A stretch of 64,000 bases of DNA from an uncultured Flavobacteriaceae bacterium. Lineage in GTDB: Bacteria; Bacteroidota; Bacteroidia; Flavobacteriales; Flavobacteriaceae. Made by a program: the position numbers and the translations under genes. The number at the start of each line of letters is the position of its first letter. Position 1 is the first letter of the stretch. The DNA is taken from NCBI GenBank assembly GCA_947502975.1, contig CANNBV010000003.1:434001-498000 (forward strand), given 5' to 3'. This document shows positions 60,062 to 64,000 of this stretch, in pieces. The notes under the pieces are model-generated. The model was not told the origin of the DNA and searched no databases. It was given only the letters and a program-made list of their open reading frames with translations.

Positions 60062-62344
60062 ATGAAAAAAACATTCCTCCTAGTGGCTTCAATTTTAATA
60101 CTTAATGGATGTCATAATAACAATGAAACCTCAATAAAAAATAATAAAACCACTCAAATAGAACAGAAAGTAGATTCTTTATTAAAGTTAATGACCATAG
60201 AAGAAAAAGTTGGTCAAATGAATCAATATAATGGCTTTTGGGATGTTACAGGACCAACTCCAAAGGAAGGTAATGCTTCTAAAAAGTACGAGCATTTACG
60301 TAAAGGCTGGGTAGGATCTATGCTATCTGTTAGAGGTGTTAAAGAGGTTAGAGCTGTACAAAAAATTGTAGTTGAAGAATCTCGCCTTGGTATTCCACTT
60401 ATTATTGGGTTTGATGTGATTCACGGTTACAAAACACTTAGTCCTATTCCGTTGGCTGAGGCGGCAAGTTGGGATTTAGAGGCTATAAAAAAGTCTGCCG
60501 AGGTAGCAGCTAATGAAGCCTCTGCTTCTGGTATTAACTGGACATTCGGACCAATGGTGGATATATCCAGAGACGCGCGCTGGGGACGCGTAATGGAAGG
60601 TGCAGGAGAAGACCCGTATTTAGGAAGTAGAATAGCCGAGGCTCGTGTCACAGGTTTTCAAGGAGATGATTTATCCGCTTCAAATACAATAGCTGCCACC
60701 GCGAAGCATTTTGCAGGTTACGGTTTTTCTGAATCTGGAAAAGAGTATAATACCGTTGATATTGGTACATCTACATTACACAATATTGTCTTACCGCCTT
60801 TTAAAGCTTCCGTAAACGCTAATGTTAGATCAATCATGAATTCTTTTAATGAATTAAATGGGGTTCCAGTAACTGGAAGTTCCTATTTGCAACGCGATAT
60901 TTTAAAAGGAAAATGGGGTTTTGATGGTTTTGTTATATCCGATTGGGCGTCCATTGGAGAAATGATTTCATGGGGACACGCAAAAGATAAAAGAGATGCA
61001 GCAAGAATAGCAGTAACTGCGGGTTCCGATATGGATATGGAAGCCCATGTTTACATTGAAGAGCTAGCAGAATTGGTAAAAGATGGTATTATAGATGAAA
61101 GTTTATTAGACGATGCCGTTAGTAGAATTTTAAAGGTGAAGTTTGAATTAGGCTTATTTGATAACCCTTATAAATACTGTGACGAGGCGCACGAAAAAGA
61201 AATGGTAGGCAACCCAAAACACCATGAAGCTGTACTAGATATCGCTAAGAAATCTATTGTTTTATTAAAAAACGAGAACAACCTTTTGCCTTTAAAAAAA
61301 GAAGGACAAAAAATAACACTAATTGGTGCGCTGGCAGCCGATAAAAATAGTCCGTTAGGAAGTTGGAGAATCGCTTCTGATGATCACACTGCTGTTTCTG
61401 TATTAGAGGGAATGCAACAATATAAAGGCAATACGTTAACCTATAAAAAAGGCGCTGATGTGTCAGTAGGCCAAACCGCTTTTGTAAATGAAGTAATTAT
61501 AAATACGGAAGATAAAAGCCAATTTAAAGATGCTATTTACGCTGCAAAAACTGCTGATGTTGTAGTGATGGTTCTAGGAGAACACGGTTTTCAATCTGGC
61601 GAAGGTAGAAGCAGAACAAATTTACAGTTGCCAGGTGTGCAACAAGAATTATTAGAAGCTGTATTTAAGGTGAATCCAAATATTGTATTGGTATTAAACA
61701 ATGGTAGACCTTTGGCAGTATCTTGGGCAGACAAACACATTCCCGCTATAGTAGAAGCATGGCAGCTGGGTACGCAAACTGGCAATGCAGTCGCTCAAGT
61801 CTTATACGGCGATTATAACCCTAGTGGAAAACTACCTATGTCTTTCCCTAGAAATGTAGGACAAGTGCCGATTTATTACAATTACAAAAATACAGGTAGA
61901 CCAACTGATAAAGACAATAACGTATTCTGGTCACATTACATTGATGTTGAAAAAACACCATTATACCCATTTGGTCATGGTTTGAGTTACACAACTTTTG
62001 AATATAACAATCTTAATTTAAACGGTGAGATATTCAAAATTGGAGACACGATTAATGTTTCTGTTGAATTAAAAAATACAGGTGATAGAAAAGGCAAAGA
62101 AGTAGTGCAATTATACATTAGAGATTTAGTTGGTAGTATAACACGACCAGTTAGAGAATTGAAAGGTTTTGAATTAGTACAATTGAAATCTGGTGAAACC
62201 AAAACTATCACCTTCAATTTAGATAATGAAACCTTAGGCTTTTATGATAATAATGGTGATTACATAATAGAACCTGGAGATTTTCAAGTATTTATTGGTG
62301 GTAGTTCTACTGATACTTTAGGAGCAAAATTTCAATTGCAATAA
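60062..62344 (+). CDS. bglX: GH3 beta-glucosidase, lipoprotein (BglX-like)
   Basis: Protein of 760 residues. Signal with lipobox ILNGC (FLLVASILILNGCHNNN). Glycoside hydrolase family 3: catalytic nucleophile Asp294 in GFVISDWASIGEM, KHFAGYG near 215, the SFNELNGVPVTGS segment. The (beta/alpha)6 second domain includes LLKNENNLLPLKKEGQKITL, and a C-terminal fibronectin-like domain (VSVELKNTGDRKGKEVVQLY) completes the BglX form. It removes glucosyl residues from beta-linked oligosaccharides outside or at the outer face. Its stop abuts that of the GH9 gene, and together they would form a beta-glucan degrading set. Confidence 0.93.
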   Translation: MKKTFLLVASILILNGCHNNNETSIKNNKTTQIEQKVDSLLKLMTIEEKVGQMNQYNGFWDVTGPTPKEGNASKKYEHLRKGWVGSMLSVRGVKEVRAVQKIVVEESRLGIPLIIGFDVIHGYKTLSPIPLAEAASWDLEAIKKSAEVAANEASASGINWTFGPMVDISRDARWGRVMEGAGEDPYLGSRIAEARVTGFQGDDLSASNTIAATAKHFAGYGFSESGKEYNTVDIGTSTLHNIVLPPFKASVNANVRSIMNSFNELNGVPVTGSSYLQRDILKGKWGFDGFVISDWASIGEMISWGHAKDKRDAARIAVTAGSDMDMEAHVYIEELAELVKDGIIDESLLDDAVSRILKVKFELGLFDNPYKYCDEAHEKEMVGNPKHHEAVLDIAKKSIVLLKNENNLLPLKKEGQKITLIGALAADKNSPLGSWRIASDDHTAVSVLEGMQQYKGNTLTYKKGADVSVGQTAFVNEVIINTEDKSQFKDAIYAAKTADVVVMVLGEHGFQSGEGRSRTNLQLPGVQQELLEAVFKVNPNIVLVLNNGRPLAVSWADKHIPAIVEAWQLGTQTGNAVAQVLYGDYNPSGKLPMSFPRNVGQVPIYYNYKNTGRPTDKDNNVFWSHYIDVEKTPLYPFGHGLSYTTFEYNNLNLNGEIFKIGDTINVSVELKNTGDRKGKEVVQLYIRDLVGSITRPVRELKGFELVQLKSGETKTITFNLDNETLGFYDNNGDYIIEPGDFQVFIGGSSTDTLGAKFQLQ

Positions 62345-64000
62345 TTATTGTTTTATAACTTTTATAGTCTGCACTTTGCTTTCAGTATTTATTTTGATAA
62401 AATACACCCCTTTGGTTTTGATGTTTTGTCCAATATAACAAGAACCGTCACAAGCACCATTACTAACTTTTTGCCCTACTAGATTATATATTTGATAAGT
62501 GAACGGTTTGGAGGCTTCTAAACGAATTTTATCTTTAAAAGGATTAGGATAATATGACACTGTATTTGTGTTGAATTTTTTAGCACTCAGCGGCCCGTTT
62601 ATGTTTACAAACTTTGATAATAATCTGATATATCCTAATTGATAAGAACAACTATTTTCTGTAACAGACCACGAGTTCATGGGCCAACTGGTATTAAAAT
62701 CATCATACGCTTTTTGTTTTGGCTGCCCTTTAATTCTACTAACTTGCGCAGGATCACAAACATTACCACTACAACCCGAAGGACAACATCCATCCCAATC
62801 GTATGTTGGGTTTGCACCTCCCACAACGTAACCAGGTGCAGGGCCGTAAAGATCATCTTGTACATTATCCCAATCTGTACCATCTGCAAACCAAGCATGG
62901 TAAAACTCATTTACACCATTATCTGCTCCATAATCATACATATTTGAGAGGTAACAAAAGTTAAGTGGATTTACACCATGCAAATAGTGAATATAGCGTT
63001 CGGCTGCTCTTAAAGCATCATCGTTATTTGCGGTATTAATATCATACTTTACATAATCTGTAAACAACAATCCTTTTCTAGATTTGGTGTTATTACTTCC
63101 CCATACATAGTCTTTTAAATGAGCTAAATATGGATCTACTTCATTATTGAACGCGGTAAAGTTATCGGTAGAATTCATACTTAGATTATAAACACTATTA
63201 ATGTTTGAAGCTACGGAAGTTGTAGCATTTGTTAAAGATGCATAATACAATAAAGCCTCTTGATTTTCCTCTTCAAAAGGAAACACAAAATTAGATTTTA
63301 TCATTGTTAATTCACTGTAATTATTGTCTACAAAAGTTTTGTAATCATTATTTCCAGTAGCATCAAACAAATATACTGCTGCACGAATTTTATATGCCAA
63401 ACGCCCGTATTCATTGGTTTCTTGTTGCCCTGCACCTATCCCTTCAGAAGATGTCCCAGACACATTATTCTCCCAAATAACACTAGGGTTGGCAACTGCC
63501 CAATTCCAAGCACTAATGGCACTTTGCAAAAGTGTATTACTATAAGAAGCATCTCCTAATTCAGAATACAACTTAGCACCAAAGGCATAGGCAGATGCTG
63601 CTGCTAATGCAGAAGTTGTGTTTACACCACCATATAAACTAGGTCCAGTTGCAGATGAAGGTGGTGAAGCATGTGATAGGCTAACCACACTAATTAAAGA
63701 CCCATCAGATTCTTGAAGTTTTAAAAGGAAATCTAATCCCCATTTTATTTCATCAACTAAATCTGGAATTGAATTACCAGAATAAGGCAAATTATAATCA
63801 TCTCCAAAGGCGTCAGGGTTTGCCTTGTAGGCTCTTATCATATCTACAATATAGTTAGAAGTCCATGGTGTGTACTTATTATAATCTCCAGCATCATACC
63901 AGCCACCACTTAAATCTCTTTCTGTAGAAACACTATTTGGCGCATCATATTTTCTACATTGAGTATCTTGTAAATTACCCAAATGGCTCGCACCATCTGC
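62345..64000 (-). CDS. GH9 endoglucanase with T9SS sorting domain (3' part only)
   Basis: The frame is open to the right window edge (552 codons visible); the true start is outside. GH9 motifs: GGWYDAGDYNKYTPW with the two catalytic-base Asp, LHGVNPLNFCYLSNMYD and the C-terminal acid Glu in SWSVTENSCSYQLGY. The last ~75 residues are a type A T9SS sorting domain (VSYYPNPFKDKIRLEASKPF, YQIYNLVGQKVSNG, GVYFIKINTESKVQTIKVIK). GH9 enzymes cut cellulose and mixed beta-glucans internally. Export through the outer membrane is via T9SS. It converges on the GH3 gene. Confidence 0.92.
   Translation of the reverse strand, partial: ADGASHLGNLQDTQCRKYDAPNSVSTERDLSGGWYDAGDYNKYTPWTSNYIVDMIRAYKANPDAFGDDYNLPYSGNSIPDLVDEIKWGLDFLLKLQESDGSLISVVSLSHASPPSSATGPSLYGGVNTTSALAAASAYAFGAKLYSELGDASYSNTLLQSAISAWNWAVANPSVIWENNVSGTSSEGIGAGQQETNEYGRLAYKIRAAVYLFDATGNNDYKTFVDNNYSELTMIKSNFVFPFEEENQEALLYYASLTNATTSVASNINSVYNLSMNSTDNFTAFNNEVDPYLAHLKDYVWGSNNTKSRKGLLFTDYVKYDINTANNDDALRAAERYIHYLHGVNPLNFCYLSNMYDYGADNGVNEFYHAWFADGTDWDNVQDDLYGPAPGYVVGGANPTYDWDGCCPSGCSGNVCDPAQVSRIKGQPKQKAYDDFNTSWPMNSWSVTENSCSYQLGYIRLLSKFVNINGPLSAKKFNTNTVSYYPNPFKDKIRLEASKPFTYQIYNLVGQKVSNGACDGSCYIGQNIKTKGVYFIKINTESKVQTIKVIKQ

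Noticed and set aside
1-64000. tRNA, rRNA, CRISPR arrays, insertion sequences, prophage
   Set aside because: Intergenic stretches were read for T-loop/anticodon patterns, repeat-spacer structure and transposase or phage genes; none was found. A covariance-model scan would be more sensitive for tRNAs.

Overview
The window is a 64-kb piece of an AT-rich chromosome from the phylum Bacteroidota, most likely a marine member of the Flavobacteriaceae. Four things point there. Two proteins carry type IX secretion (T9SS) C-terminal sorting domains. Promoters look like TAnnTTTG, and Shine-Dalgarno sequences are weak or absent. There is a fused CcsB-CcsA cytochrome c assembly protein. Several small families largely restricted to the phylum are present (DUF6048, DUF6452, DUF6768, CCC-motif membrane protein, head-to-tail MscL/CcsBA). 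The genus cannot be fixed from this sequence alone. No rRNA, tRNA, CRISPR array, prophage or transposase was found.

Layout. 1-9.6 kb: a truncated MATE exporter, a HAD phosphatase, an Lrp-type regulator divergent from a threonine-catabolism operon (SDR-type threonine dehydrogenase plus KBL), MscL, CcsBA, a DUF4268 protein, a small tail-anchored protein and a ZIP transporter. 9.6-14.7 kb is the most plastic part. Two methyltransferases are followed by a pair of unknown exported proteins bracketed by a direct repeat of about 190 bp, and then by an orphan AbiGi-like abortive-infection gene bracketed by short inverted repeats. 14.7-24.9 kb: a TlpA thioredoxin, two tandem secreted amidohydrolase paralogues (one without metal ligands), an overlapping DUF6452/DUF6048 pair, a four-helix-bundle gene that sits inside a 27-bp inverted repeat, RlmD, an SRPBCC/ECF sigma/DUF6768 operon and ornithine aminotransferase. 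24.9-40.3 kb: core genes (TPR protein, GyrA, ClpC, ECF sigma operon with a DYG-repeat surface protein, UMF1-type MFS transporter, M48 protease, MsrB, NDH-2, lipoamide dehydrogenase).

40.3-46.2 kb: outer-membrane barrels, AroQ, XerD and RNase Y. Then comes a strongly structured non-coding RNA that I interpret as 6S RNA, followed by ZapA and a ZapB-like coiled-coil protein. 46.5-52.4 kb: a tight four-gene operon for an M23 endopeptidase, a TonB-dependent receptor, a retropepsin-like PDZ protease and a PH-domain membrane protein. 52.4-64 kb: surface proteins, cysteine desulfurase, a Smr-domain protein, a T9SS cargo protein, a DUF2752/CCC-motif pair, and a convergent GH3 beta-glucosidase and GH9 endoglucanase that together suggest use of beta-glucans or cellulose.

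Most of the window is ordinary chromosome. The unusual signals are the gene cassettes bracketed by repeats at 11.6-14.5 kb and 20.0-20.4 kb, the predicted dead amidohydrolase paired with an intact one, the candidate 6S RNA, and two dispersed families of palindromic intergenic repeats.
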